64,000 bases of DNA from Rouxiella sp. WC2420 (GCF_041200025.1 NZ_CP165628.1:1922001-1986000); one strand, 5' to 3'. Counted from the first letter of the stretch, positions 44,635 through 53,771 are shown. Numbers and translations are program-made. The notes: generated by a model not told the origin, from the sequence alone.

Positions 44635-45066
44635 TTAGAGATTTTTATCGATAGAGCAATTCTGTCCCAGACAACTGACATAGATCACCAGATTTCTATT
44701 TTCGATTTTGGTGTTATTTTCTTCTGCAATTTTATCCAGAAAACTATCGATTCTTTTTTCATAAAGTGGAACAGTTTTAGAGCAGCGTGAGCAAATCAGA
44801 TGATCGTGCTGTTTGCCATCCGTCATTTCATAGACACTGGCACCATCGTGAGTGGCCATGCGCTGAATTTTCTTTTTGCTCTCAAGGATTTTGAGCAATC
44901 GGTAGATCGAAGGTGAAGAAACAGAATGATCAGTTTGGGAGATTTCCTGAAAAAGCTCCTTTGCCGTGTAATGTTTGCCTTTATTTTTCTCAAAAAACTC
45001 AACGAGCTTTCTCTCATTAAACGTTGTTTTGCCTTTATCGAGCTTTATGTAGCTAGCGGTTGCCAT
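44635..45066 (-). CDS. Fur-family regulator, copy 2
   Basis: This 143-residue protein is a more typical Fur-family member than copy 1. It has the winged helix (YTAKELFQEI and SSPSIYRLLKILE), the metal-binding HDHLICSRC and a second Cys pair in VSCLGQNC. It is paralogous to the protein at 42522 (both end in VIYVxCxGxxC). Driven by site D, which overlaps a Fur-like box. The genuine fur gene has a different neighbourhood in enterics, so this is an additional regulator, possibly for another metal or as a modifier of Fur. Confidence 0.88.
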   Translation of the reverse strand: MATASYIKLDKGKTTFNERKLVEFFEKNKGKHYTAKELFQEISQTDHSVSSPSIYRLLKILESKKKIQRMATHDGASVYEMTDGKQHDHLICSRCSKTVPLYEKRIDSFLDKIAEENNTKIENRNLVIYVSCLGQNCSIDKNL

Positions 45067-45101
45067 TGGGACCTCGGCGTACAGGGTATTGAATTACATA
45101 A

Positions 45102-45144
45102 ATCCTATCATCCCATGTTTATATTGGCAATGAGAATAGTTGTC
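45102..45144 (-). promoter_or_regulatory. TAGGAT promoter/operator, site D, with Fur-like box (Fur-like 2)
   Basis: On the minus strand TTGCCA (45130-45125), a 17-bp spacer and TAGGAT (45107-45102), with the element AAACATGGGATGATAGGAT. A Fur-like box (45126-45144) matches GATAATGATAATCATTATC at 13 of 19 positions and covers the -35. Confidence 0.78.
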
Positions 45145-45182
45145 GTTATTATCTGAGTCTTTTAACCTTTTGGATTAAAGGA

Positions 45183-45788
45183 TTATTTTTTCCGATAATG
45201 ACTTAGGAAACACTGCACCGCTTCATCAACGACCTCGAATCTTTCTTTTTGCGGTGGAACATCTTCGACGCCGATAACGCGTGCCCACAGCAGAGGCTCG
45301 TTGATGAGCCCAAGAAACTGGCGTGCGGCGCGCTGGGGATTTTCGATTTTACGCAGTCCTTTGGCCGACATGGCTTGCAGATATTGTGCAACGGCGTTGA
45401 GGGCTGGGGCTTTACCCGCCTCAAAAAAGCTTGCCGCCAAACCGGGAAAGCGGGGGCCTTCACTGATAACCATGCGCATAAAGGCAACGGCGGTGTCAGG
45501 TGCCCAAAATTCAGTCACTGAACGGCCAAGCAAGGTTAAGCCAATTTCAACGTCATTGAGCGCTTTGGGATCTTGTGTGATGCTTATCACAGCAAAGTCA
45601 ATCCAGACGAATTCTACAGTCGCTTGAAATAACGCTTCTTTGCTCACAAACTGGTTATAAACGGTGCTGCGAGCAAGTCCGGATTTTTGTGCAACCATGC
45701 CCATGCTCGTTCCCTGATAGCCATGTTCAAGGAAAGCGTCTCTCGCAGCTTTCAAGATTTCAGTGCGAGAAGATTGTGGCGTCACCAT
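45183..45788 (-). CDS. TetR-family regulator of the carbonyl/exporter circuit
   Basis: This repressor of about 201 residues has an N-terminal helix-turn-helix (GYQGTSMGMVAQKSGLARSTVYNQFVSKEAL) and a helical effector domain. The ATG at 45788 follows GGAATTAACTTA; an in-frame start at 45812 is less likely. It is divergent from an MFS gene, with a copy of the inverted repeat in the gap. The same repeat lies between the AhpD-like and aldo-keto reductase genes, and before a second aldo-keto reductase at 58010. Confidence 0.9.
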   Translation of the reverse strand: MVTPQSSRTEILKAARDAFLEHGYQGTSMGMVAQKSGLARSTVYNQFVSKEALFQATVEFVWIDFAVISITQDPKALNDVEIGLTLLGRSVTEFWAPDTAVAFMRMVISEGPRFPGLAASFFEAGKAPALNAVAQYLQAMSAKGLRKIENPQRAARQFLGLINEPLLWARVIGVEDVPPQKERFEVVDEAVQCFLSHYRKK

Positions 45789-45856
45789 TAAGTTAATTCC
45801 TATTAAAATCAAGGCCTAAGTCTTGCGTTAGCAAAAAATGGATTACAACTCCACGC

Positions 45857-45879
45857 TTGGACTGTACAGTACAGCCCAA
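45857..45879. promoter_or_regulatory. TetR operator 2, between tetR and the MFS gene
   Basis: TTGGACTG, a 7-bp spacer (TACAGTA) and CAGCCCAA form an inverted repeat with one mismatch. It lies 97 bases before the MFS start and 69 bases before the tetR start, suiting control of both genes. Confidence 0.75.
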
Positions 45880-45975
45880 CTTGCTAATTCATTTTCCTAT
45901 TTAAACACGATTGGGCACCCCAAGGCTATTCTCAACCCTGGGTATAGCCCACTAATTGAACCAGAGGCATCACCG

Positions 45976-47190
45976 ATGACATCACAACCAGAAAAAAGTC
46001 ATACCGGGATTTCCAAAGGCCTGCTAATTCTTATCGCAATCGCCTGCGGGATAACCGTCGCCAACGTTTATTTAAGTCAGCCAATACTTAATGAAATTGC
46101 CCAAAGTTTTCATGCGTCGCCGGAAACTGCGAGCCTGGTGACCACCATGGCTCAGGTTGGCTATGCCATCGGCATCATGTTTCTGGTTCCTTGTGCCGAT
46201 AGTTTGTCAGGCCGCAAGCTCAGCACTATTTTACTCATCTGTACCACCATTGCCTTAATAGCCTGTGCCTTGGCGCCTTCTTTACAGTGGCTGGTGGCCG
46301 CGAGTTTGCTGCTGACCATGTTTACAGTAATTCCGCAGGTTTTAATCCCGCTCGCCGTTTCTTTGGCGCAAGAGGGTAAGACTGGAGTTGTGATTGGCAC
46401 AGTGCAAACCGGTTTGATCATGGGGATTTTGCTCTCAAGAACGCTGTCAGGTTTTTTGGCCGATTTGGCCCATACCTGGCGCGCCTCCTATATCTTCGCG
46501 GCAATTCTGAATGCTTTGCTGCTGATTATTCTCACTCGTATGCTGCCAGAGGTTGAAAATAAGGGCCTGACCTGGAAACGCTATGTTGGACTGATTAGCT
46601 CCATGCCTGGCATGCTGGTCAAATTCCCGGCGCTGGTATTATCAGCCTTGTTAGGCTTTTTAGTATTTGGAGCCTTCTCGGCGTTCTGGGCCACGCTTGC
46701 CTACTATTTATCTTCAGACAAGTTTCATATGGGTTTGGCGGCAATCGGCCTGTTTGGGCTATGGGGAGCGCCGGGAGCATTGCTCGCGCCGAGAATGGGT
46801 AAACTCAGCGATCGTTACGGCGTTAAAAAGATTAACATTATTTCGATCTTTGCGGTGTTTGCCGCATTCCTGCTGTTTGCATTGCCGCATGCCTATGTAA
46901 TTGCAGCGTTGGTTGTCGGTGTCAATCTATTGGACTTTGGCTTGCAAAGTGGCCAGATTTCGAATCAGGCGCGTATTTTTAAATTACCCGCAGAGTACCG
47001 TGCCCGTCTGAACACTGTATATATGGTCTTTACCTTTTTCGGGGGCGCTATTGGCGCAGCGATAGGGTCTTATATTTGGGCCAACCATGGTTGGACGGCA
47101 GTATGCATATTCTCAGGTGTTCTATTGGCATTTGCGCTGATTATTCTGTTGGCAATGAGCCCGGCAGAAAAAAAGAGAGCAGGTGATTAG
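45976..47190 (+). CDS. MFS exporter under TetR control
   Basis: From the ATG at 45976 (AGAGG eight bases upstream) this is a 404-residue protein with 12 predicted helices. An open frame back to 45838 would cover the TetR operator, so the shorter form is chosen. It resembles the group of 12-helix efflux proteins with PILNEIAQSFHASPETASLV in helix 1. Its substrate is probably the ligand of the divergent TetR regulator. Confidence 0.9.
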   Translation: MTSQPEKSHTGISKGLLILIAIACGITVANVYLSQPILNEIAQSFHASPETASLVTTMAQVGYAIGIMFLVPCADSLSGRKLSTILLICTTIALIACALAPSLQWLVAASLLLTMFTVIPQVLIPLAVSLAQEGKTGVVIGTVQTGLIMGILLSRTLSGFLADLAHTWRASYIFAAILNALLLIILTRMLPEVENKGLTWKRYVGLISSMPGMLVKFPALVLSALLGFLVFGAFSAFWATLAYYLSSDKFHMGLAAIGLFGLWGAPGALLAPRMGKLSDRYGVKKINIISIFAVFAAFLLFALPHAYVIAALVVGVNLLDFGLQSGQISNQARIFKLPAEYRARLNTVYMVFTFFGGAIGAAIGSYIWANHGWTAVCIFSGVLLAFALIILLAMSPAEKKRAGD

Positions 47191-48083
47191 ACCGTAAAAC
47201 TCAGCCTGTTTTCGACACTGCTTTGTAGAAAGTCGATGAGTCGCCTGACTCTGACCAGCATATGGCGACCGGCGGGATAGACAATATAAAAATGCGTCTT
47301 TTCCGCGGATTGCCATTCTGGCAGCAGGCGAACCAGCTTACCGCTCTCGACCGGCTCGGTGGCATAGTAGGCCAGCACATTAATAATTCCAATTCCGTCG
47401 ATGGCGGCCTGCACCGCCGCGCCGCCGCTGTTGGTCTTGAAGCGACCCTGTGGCGACACCTGAATCTGCTTTTTATCGCGAATAAAGTTCCAGGGCTGGT
47501 GGGCCAGCGGCAGGCAAAGATGCTCGGGCAAATCGGCAGGAGAATGCAGTGAGCCAAGCTGTGTTAGCAATAGCGGACTGGCAAGCAAGACCATTGGAAC
47601 AGAAATAAGCCTTTTGGATATCAGCGAGTTGGTGCTCTCAAGCGGCCCCATGCGGATTGCCAGATGGTAACCTTCGGCGATCAGGTCAACATTTCTAGAC
47701 GAAACATCAACCTCAAGCTGAATCTGTGGATTGTCATGGCAGAAACGGCTTAGCAGCGGAATTAGCTGCTCCTCTGCCAACTTGCCCGCCAGACTTACTC
47801 TCAGTAAACCTTCCAGCGCATCATGCTCGGCTAATAGCGTTTCCTGTGCGCGCATTAATTCTTGCATTAAAGGATCACAGTGATCGAACAACCGCTTTCC
47901 TGACTCGGTCAACTGCATCTGCCGCGTGGTGCGCACGAACAGCTGAGTCGTCAGCCGGCTTTCCAAATCGGCAATCTGGCGGCTGATGTGTGAAACCGAG
48001 ACATCAAGCTGTTTTGCAGCCCCAGTAAAAGTGCCGCATTCCACTACCGCGACAAATTCCAGCATGCCTCTAAGTGAGCTCAT
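47187..48083 (-). CDS. LysR-family regulator
   Basis: This 298-residue regulator of the CrgA-like branch has a winged helix (CGTFTGAAKQLDVSVSHISRQIADLESRL) and a substrate-binding domain. It is divergent from the MFS and SDR gene pair. Its stop overlaps the stop of the convergent MFS gene at 47187-47190 by four bases. TTGCA-GTAT-TGCAA at 48097-48110 lies just upstream of its start. Confidence 0.9.
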   Translation of the reverse strand: MSSLRGMLEFVAVVECGTFTGAAKQLDVSVSHISRQIADLESRLTTQLFVRTTRQMQLTESGKRLFDHCDPLMQELMRAQETLLAEHDALEGLLRVSLAGKLAEEQLIPLLSRFCHDNPQIQLEVDVSSRNVDLIAEGYHLAIRMGPLESTNSLISKRLISVPMVLLASPLLLTQLGSLHSPADLPEHLCLPLAHQPWNFIRDKKQIQVSPQGRFKTNSGGAAVQAAIDGIGIINVLAYYATEPVESGKLVRLLPEWQSAEKTHFYIVYPAGRHMLVRVRRLIDFLQSSVENRLSFTV

Positions 48084-48096
48084 TCATTCCCTATTA

Positions 48097-48110
48097 TTGC
48101 AGTATTGCAA
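48097..48110. promoter_or_regulatory. Candidate LysR box
   Basis: TTGCA-GTAT-TGCAA is a perfect inverted repeat located 14 bases upstream of the lysR start and 78 bases upstream of the MFS start at 48188. It is the kind of short dyad bound by LysR proteins in divergent regions. Confidence 0.45.
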
Positions 48111-48187
48111 AAGTGATTTGCCATTTAACCCAATTATCATTCATTCGACAAGTATTTATGATGTACGTCTCAACACGGGAGCATGTT

Positions 48188-49372
48188 ATGTCGTTAGCCT
48201 TATTTGCATTGAGTATATGTACTTTCGCTCTGGGTCTGGCTGAGTTTGTCGCCGTCAGCCTGGTACCGGCAATTGCCGCAGGAACCCATCTAAACGTGAG
48301 TTCTGTTGGCATGATGATCGGGATTTATGCCATCGGGGTCAGCATCGGCGCACCTACGCTAAGCGCGCTGTTAGCTAAATCACCTCGTAAAACCGTTCTC
48401 GCTATCTGCATGCTGGTCTTTGCCGCAGGCAATATCGGTACCGCGTTGACATCAAGCATTGCTGTGTTGTTGCTTACCCGCTTTGTCGCTGGACTGATGC
48501 ACGGTGTGGTGATTGCCTTGGCATCATCGACTGCCGCCTCGGCAGTGAGCCAGGAAAAAAGCGGCGGGGCAATTGCCACTGTTTTTGCGGGTCTTACCGT
48601 GGCTCTGATGCTGGGCGTGCCTTTGGGGACTTTGGCGGGCAGTCATTTCGCCTGGCAGGATGTTTTCTTTACTCTCGGCGGCATCAGCATCGTGGCGGCT
48701 ATGGCGATTCTGTTCTTTACCCCGAAAGTGACGATTAAGGGAGACGATTCCAGTAAGCCTTCGGTATCTGTGTGGTCAACGCTGACCGATCGCCAAATCC
48801 TGCATCCTGTGGTTATTACCGCGCTGACTTATGCAGGATCGTTTACCGGTTTTACCTATATCTCAGTGCTGCTGGCCGATAATACTCATCTCAGCGCTTC
48901 GGGCATCACCGGCATGTTTGCAATTTATGGCGTGGCGGCGGCTATCGGCAATGCCCTGGGTGGGCGATTCGTTGATGCCATGGGTAGCCGAACAGCTGCG
49001 ATAGCGGTGATTATTGGCATTGGCCTGGCCTTGCTTGGTGCATCAATGTTGTCCTCCTCGACGGTGGCGATGTCTGTAGTCATGGCAATCTGGGGTATCG
49101 CTTCGTTTGGTGCCGTTCCTATCATGCAAAAAACCGTATTTATCACGGCACAGGGTAATCCTGTCGCTAGCCCGGAAGTAGCATCGGGGATGAATATTGC
49201 TGCTTTCAATGTCGGGATCGCCGTCGGTTCAATTCTTGGCGGGATTGCCAGCCATTATTCGCCATCAGCGCCAATGTTCGTGGGGTTGTTACCGCTGATA
49301 CTCGCTGCTCTGCTTGCTTTTGCTCTGCGTCAGGCATCGGTCGTTAAAATGGACAATCAATACAGCAGTTAA
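48188..49372 (+). CDS. MFS exporter, DHA1 family
   Basis: The ATG at 48188 has GGGAG six bases upstream and gives a 394-residue, 12-helix protein. In-frame starts from 48074 onward would overlap the divergent lysR gene and add a segment unlike the family. It carries the DHA1 features LGLAEFVAVSLVPAIA in helix 1 and the loop AKSPRKTVLAICMLVF. It is a distant paralog of the MFS at 22442. It forms a two-gene unit with the SDR gene downstream. Confidence 0.9.
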   Translation: MSLALFALSICTFALGLAEFVAVSLVPAIAAGTHLNVSSVGMMIGIYAIGVSIGAPTLSALLAKSPRKTVLAICMLVFAAGNIGTALTSSIAVLLLTRFVAGLMHGVVIALASSTAASAVSQEKSGGAIATVFAGLTVALMLGVPLGTLAGSHFAWQDVFFTLGGISIVAAMAILFFTPKVTIKGDDSSKPSVSVWSTLTDRQILHPVVITALTYAGSFTGFTYISVLLADNTHLSASGITGMFAIYGVAAAIGNALGGRFVDAMGSRTAAIAVIIGIGLALLGASMLSSSTVAMSVVMAIWGIASFGAVPIMQKTVFITAQGNPVASPEVASGMNIAAFNVGIAVGSILGGIASHYSPSAPMFVGLLPLILAALLAFALRQASVVKMDNQYSS

Positions 49373-49404
49373 GTCTTTCACATCGTCTTAGAGAGGAATA
49401 AATC

Positions 49405-50121
49405 ATGGATTTAAAAGATAAGCATATTGTTATCGCGGGTGGTAGCACAGGTATTGGCTTTGAAATTGCGCGTCAGGCGCAGCTAAAAGGTGCGAAAGTG
49501 ACTTTGTTAGGCCGCTCGGCTGAAAAACTGGCCAATGCAGAAAAGCGTCTGTCATCGCCAGCTACCTATGTTCAGTGCGATATCGGCGATACAGAGTCTG
49601 CTAAAAATGGTTTTGAGCAGGTAGGCGAATTTGATTATTTCGTTTCCACAGCGGCTGACCTGACCTATGCACCGCTGGCAGAAATGGATACCGGCGCGAT
49701 TGACCGCATGCTGGCGGGTAAATTCTGGGGACCTATCAACCTGGTAAAATACGGCCTGAAAAATATCAAACCGGGCGGCTCGGTTGTGCTGTTCTCTGGT
49801 CTGGCGGCCGACCGTCCTGCTCCTGGCACTTCGATGGTTTCTGCACTGAATGCGGGTGTTGAAGGTCTGGTCAAAGCGCTGGCCGTTGAACTGGCTCCCA
49901 TTCGCTTTAACAGCATTTCTCCGGGCGTTGTGGACACCGAAGGTTGGGCATTTATGCCAGAAGAAGACCGTAAAGCTTTCTTCGCCAGCCTGGAAACGTC
50001 TTTGCCTGCCCGTAAGGTGGGTGCCCCTGCGGATCTGGCCGATGCAACCCTGTTTGCTTTGCAAAACCCTTATCTGACGGGTGAAACGATCCACGTCAAC
50101 GGCGGTGGTAGCCTGATGTAA
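49405..50121 (+). CDS. SDR-family protein lacking the usual catalytic pair
   Basis: This 238-residue protein has the short-chain dehydrogenase fold with the nucleotide-binding GGSTGIG at 12-18 and the C-terminal PYLTGETIHVNGGG. The active-site motif YxxxK is missing: aligned from the conserved AGVEGLVKALAVELAP, the Tyr falls on Val and the Lys on Asn. It may act without the standard Tyr-Lys pair, or may bind a nucleotide as a sensor. AGAGG precedes the ATG. It follows the MFS gene by 32 bases. Confidence 0.88.
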   Translation: MDLKDKHIVIAGGSTGIGFEIARQAQLKGAKVTLLGRSAEKLANAEKRLSSPATYVQCDIGDTESAKNGFEQVGEFDYFVSTAADLTYAPLAEMDTGAIDRMLAGKFWGPINLVKYGLKNIKPGGSVVLFSGLAADRPAPGTSMVSALNAGVEGLVKALAVELAPIRFNSISPGVVDTEGWAFMPEEDRKAFFASLETSLPARKVGAPADLADATLFALQNPYLTGETIHVNGGGSLM

Positions 50122-50142
50122 TCCCCCTGTAACTTTGAGAAC

Positions 50143-50184
50143 AACAATTATTCTCATTGCAAAATAAACATGGGATGATAGGAT
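50143..50184 (+). promoter_or_regulatory. TAGGAT promoter/operator, site E, with Fur-like box (siderophore permease)
   Basis: TTGCAA (50157-50162), a 16-bp spacer and TAGGAT (50179-50184), with the element AAACATGGGATGATAGGAT from 50166. A Fur-like box (50143-50161) matches 11 of 19 positions. The left part AAACATGGGAT is repeated as its reverse complement ATCCCATGTTT at 50187-50197, an extra 11-bp inverted repeat seen at no other site. Confidence 0.75.
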
Positions 50185-50215
50185 TGATCCCATGTTTTCT
50201 TTGGTCTGGTGTAAA

Positions 50216-51463
50216 ATGAGTACACAACACGACGTAACCTCTGTGCATTCCACAGCCCACGCTGTTAATTCTTCAGTTTCTTCAGTTTCTTCATTTTGGG
50301 TCCTGTTTTCTGTCGGTCTGCTCTATATTTCCTTTGGCGTTTGTTTTGGCCTGCTTGAATACAGCGTGCCGCCAATTCTGATGACCCGCGGCGTTAACCT
50401 GCAATCTATGGGTTGGGTTATTGCTCTGTATATTCCCTTTGGTCTGACCTTCCTGTGGGCGCCGATTATTGATAGCCGACCTTTACCGTGGCTGAGCTAT
50501 CGCATTGGCTGGATTGCCCTTTGCCAGATTATTAGCTCGCTGTTGTTGATCGTCGTCGCTTTTGGTTCCAATTTGCCCGCCGCTGGCTTGTTCACACTGG
50601 GCCTGATGATTTGCTTCGCGGTAGCCACCATGGATTTGGCGTTGGACGCTCTGGCCGTAGATATTATCGGTAGCCGTTATCGCGCCATTGCTGCAGCCTT
50701 GAAGGTCGGTGCTCTGGCGTTGGGCGGCTTTATCGGCGGCGGTGTGTTGCTGGGAATGTTTGGCAGCCTGGGTTGGAAAGGGGTATTTCTGGTCACGGCA
50801 GCACTGCCACTATTGACCATATTGCCGGTACTGACGCTGACTCGTGCGGACAAACCGCGCGCAGCGGCGGCAAAAAGAGCCAGTATCGTGGCAACTTTCC
50901 GCCGCCCGGGCGCCTTGAAGCAGCTGGGGATGCTGTCTGTTACTACAACGGCAATTATCGCGCTGTTTTACTTCCAGCGCCCGATTCTGGTGAAAATGGG
51001 GGTTCCTCTCGAGCACATTGGCTGGACTTTGGGCACGCTGTCTCCCGTTCTTAATACTTTGGCCGCTGTGGCGATTGTGCCATTACTCGCACGATTTTCA
51101 CCGGTTAAAACATTATTTCTCCTGGTGGGTATCTCGGCTGTTGCAGCATTGGGCACAGTATTGAGTATCGATCGTCATTTGACGGGTTCAGTGATCTTTT
51201 GGGCTGTCGTGCAGGGCATGGCTTGCAGTGCTTTATCGGTGATTATTTATGCGCTGATCCTGAAATGGGCGGCTACTGATCAATCGGCCACTGATTATGC
51301 GGTGCTATGCGGCGGAAGCCGGTTATTGGTGACATTGATCCTGATGGCAGTGCCAACTCTGCTTAACCATGTGAGTTGGGGCATATTTTATCTGTGCTGT
51401 ATGGCAGTTCTGTTTATTTTTAGTCTGATATTGAAAGGCGACGTGAGAAAAATTGCCCGATAA
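50216..51463 (+). CDS. MFS permease, RhtX/FptX siderophore uptake type
   Basis: From the ATG at 50216 the product has 415 residues and 12 predicted helices. It resembles the AmpG-like RhtX/FptX group, with MDLALDALAVDIIGSRYRA and the late DQSATDYAVLCGGSRLL motif. Those proteins carry ferric siderophores (rhizobactin, pyochelin) across the inner membrane without an ABC transporter. An in-frame ATG at 50192 lies inside the repeat that follows the -10 element and would leave almost no leader, so it is less likely. It converges on a siderophore receptor gene and shares its promoter type, so the two probably form one uptake pathway. Confidence 0.85.
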   Translation: MSTQHDVTSVHSTAHAVNSSVSSVSSFWVLFSVGLLYISFGVCFGLLEYSVPPILMTRGVNLQSMGWVIALYIPFGLTFLWAPIIDSRPLPWLSYRIGWIALCQIISSLLLIVVAFGSNLPAAGLFTLGLMICFAVATMDLALDALAVDIIGSRYRAIAAALKVGALALGGFIGGGVLLGMFGSLGWKGVFLVTAALPLLTILPVLTLTRADKPRAAAAKRASIVATFRRPGALKQLGMLSVTTTAIIALFYFQRPILVKMGVPLEHIGWTLGTLSPVLNTLAAVAIVPLLARFSPVKTLFLLVGISAVAALGTVLSIDRHLTGSVIFWAVVQGMACSALSVIIYALILKWAATDQSATDYAVLCGGSRLLVTLILMAVPTLLNHVSWGIFYLCCMAVLFIFSLILKGDVRKIAR

Positions 51464-51490
51464 TTTAATGACTACGAATGTTAAGACAAT

Positions 51491-51527
51491 AAAAAGCGGT
51501 GGCTCCTTGAGGATGCCACCGCTTTTT
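51491..51527. terminator. Bidirectional terminator between permease and receptor genes
   Basis: AAAAAGCGGTGGC (51491-51503), an 11-base loop and GCCACCGCTTTTT (51515-51527) form a 13-bp stem with A and T tracts on the two sides, typical of a two-way terminator between convergent genes. Confidence 0.95.
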
Positions 51528-51544
51528 TATGCCCTTCAGCCAGT

Positions 51545-53713
51545 TTAGAAGCTAAAGGTTGCCGTTGCTGTTACCTGACGTTCTGCGCCCCAGTAACAGG
51601 CGTAAGTTGCATAGCAGCTTGAGACATACTTCTTGTCGAACAGGTTGTTCACGTTAACCGCCAGACTGGAACCCGGCATGCCAAAACGACCCAGATCGTA
51701 TTTAATTGCTGCATCCCAAATAGTATAAGGGTCAACTTTGAACGTGTTGGCGTCATCGCCGTAAGAAGTCCCCACGTAGCGTACCCCGGCGCCTAAGGTC
51801 AGACCACTGAGTGCCGTTTCATAGAAAGTGTAATCGCTCCAAAGCGAAGCCATATATTTTGGAATTTCATACGGCCTGTTGCCCTTGTAGCTTTCATCCT
51901 TGGTGTATTTGGCATCGGTGTAGGTAAAGGAGGCGAGCAGGTTAATATTCTCGTTAACTGCTGCCTTGGTCTCAAACTCAAGTCCGCGTGAGCGAATTTC
52001 GCCAGTCTGGACCGAGAACAGGGTGTGGTCTGGATCGGTGCTCAGGTTCTTGTCTTTGGTCAGCTGATAAACCGCAATGCTGCCGCTGATAAGGGCATTG
52101 TTTGGCGCGTATTTAATGCCTGTTTCATACTGTTTGGCGCGAGATGCCTGAAAAGTGTTGCCGCTAAAATCACTACCACTGGTGGGTTCGAAAGATTCGC
52201 TATAACTGGCATACGGGGCAAAGCCGCTGTCGAACAGATAATTCACACCACCACGCCAGGTAAACTCGCCATCTTTTTGTTTTGAGACGGAATTATCATT
52301 CAGACGATTGGTGCTTTCTGTGGTGGCCCAGTCATAGCGACCGCCGAGTGTAAACATCCATTTATTCCACTGTGCCTGATCCTGAGCATAAAGCCCGGTT
52401 TGCTCCTGACGATCGAGCAGGCTTGCAGAGCCTGTATAAGTCACATTCTGATTGCCGTATTGCGGATTAATCAGACTTAGATTGGATGCGCTACCGCTTT
52501 GATACTTAATGTCATTGCGCAGATGCTGATAATCGATACCCAACAGGGTGGTGTGAGCGACTGTGCCGGTGTCGTATTTCGCCTGTAACTGCGTGTCGAC
52601 GGCGAAAGTTGACAGGTGTTCTCTGTCGTTCATTACTCCACGGCTTAGCTGGGTAGGATCTGTTGCCGACACTCCTGCGCCATAGATGCTGCGATAATCA
52701 GTGCCAATCGTGCCGTAATGCAGGTTCTGACGTACTGTCCAGACATCGTCAAAAGTGTGACTGAAAGCATAACCAACCAGTTTTTGCTTACGTGAAAGCT
52801 TGTTAAATCCGGGTTCGCCGTCGTTAAAATGTCTTGAGAGCTTGCCGCCTGCGCCATCTCGCACTGTGCCTTGTTCTGGCAACCAGCCGTAGTAGCCGGT
52901 ATCCGGCTGATTTTGAAAATCACTCAAAAACGTAAAAGTAGTCTTGTCATCAGGATGCCAGGTAAAAGCCGGAGCTATTGCATAGCTTTTCGACGACTCG
53001 CCGGTTTGCATCTGGTTAGTATCGCGTGCTACGCCAGTGAGTCGGTAGGTGTATCTATCGTCGTTGTTAACATCTCCACCAAAATCGAAACCGGTCTGAT
53101 AAAAACCGTCAGTTCCAGTCTTGAACTGAACCTCATGAATCGTCTCAGTGGTCGGGCGCTTGCTGACCAGTGAAATAATGCCACCCGGATCACTCTTGCC
53201 ATACAGCACCGATACCGGCCCGCGCATTAGCTCGGCGCGTTCGAGCAGGTAAGGATCAATCTGGAAGTTTGAATAGTTATCGCCCGGTAACGTGAGTCCA
53301 TCCAGGTAGATATTGGTGCCAATCTGGCTAAAACCTCGAATATTGACTGAGTCATAGGCATTGGAAGAGCCGCGGTTATCAACCATCACTCCCGGCGTAT
53401 AACTAAAGGCATCCTTGACTGAAGCGGGTTGCAGCAAATCCATCTGTTCGCGAGTGACGACGGAGATTGACTGCGGTGTTTTCACCAAAGGCGTATCGGT
53501 TTTAGTCCCTGTAGCACTCTGTTTGGCCACGTAGGACCCCACTGGGCCCCAGGCACTTTCCTGCGGGGCGTTTGCCGACACGGTAATTGTGTCATCAGTC
53601 TGAGTATTTGCTGATTTTTCTGCTGATGTTGCTGAAAAGGACAACGAAGCCAAAGCAGAAGCTATCAATAGAGCCAGCGGTTGATGGGGGAATTTTATAC
53701 TTTTAGATATCAT
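51545..53713 (-). CDS. TonB-dependent hydroxamate siderophore receptor, FhuA/FoxA type
   Basis: This 722-residue outer membrane protein has a signal peptide (to about residue 30), a TonB box DTITVSA, the plug domain with APQESAWGP, KTPQSISVVTREQM and NIRGF, and a 22-strand barrel ending in the aromatic residue Phe (VTATATFSF). The whole matches the FhuA family. The plug segment GTNIYLDGL and the lack of the FhuA extracellular insertions make FoxA (ferrioxamine) the closer relative as I recall these sequences. The promoter, site F, has a near-consensus Fur box, so it is iron-repressed. Confidence 0.93.
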   Translation of the reverse strand: MISKSIKFPHQPLALLIASALASLSFSATSAEKSANTQTDDTITVSANAPQESAWGPVGSYVAKQSATGTKTDTPLVKTPQSISVVTREQMDLLQPASVKDAFSYTPGVMVDNRGSSNAYDSVNIRGFSQIGTNIYLDGLTLPGDNYSNFQIDPYLLERAELMRGPVSVLYGKSDPGGIISLVSKRPTTETIHEVQFKTGTDGFYQTGFDFGGDVNNDDRYTYRLTGVARDTNQMQTGESSKSYAIAPAFTWHPDDKTTFTFLSDFQNQPDTGYYGWLPEQGTVRDGAGGKLSRHFNDGEPGFNKLSRKQKLVGYAFSHTFDDVWTVRQNLHYGTIGTDYRSIYGAGVSATDPTQLSRGVMNDREHLSTFAVDTQLQAKYDTGTVAHTTLLGIDYQHLRNDIKYQSGSASNLSLINPQYGNQNVTYTGSASLLDRQEQTGLYAQDQAQWNKWMFTLGGRYDWATTESTNRLNDNSVSKQKDGEFTWRGGVNYLFDSGFAPYASYSESFEPTSGSDFSGNTFQASRAKQYETGIKYAPNNALISGSIAVYQLTKDKNLSTDPDHTLFSVQTGEIRSRGLEFETKAAVNENINLLASFTYTDAKYTKDESYKGNRPYEIPKYMASLWSDYTFYETALSGLTLGAGVRYVGTSYGDDANTFKVDPYTIWDAAIKYDLGRFGMPGSSLAVNVNNLFDKKYVSSCYATYACYWGAERQVTATATFSF

Positions 53714-53771
53714 TTTGGTCTCAGCCAGAAATCAAACAAGGGAAGTTAGCATCATCATTTCGAAGATGTAA

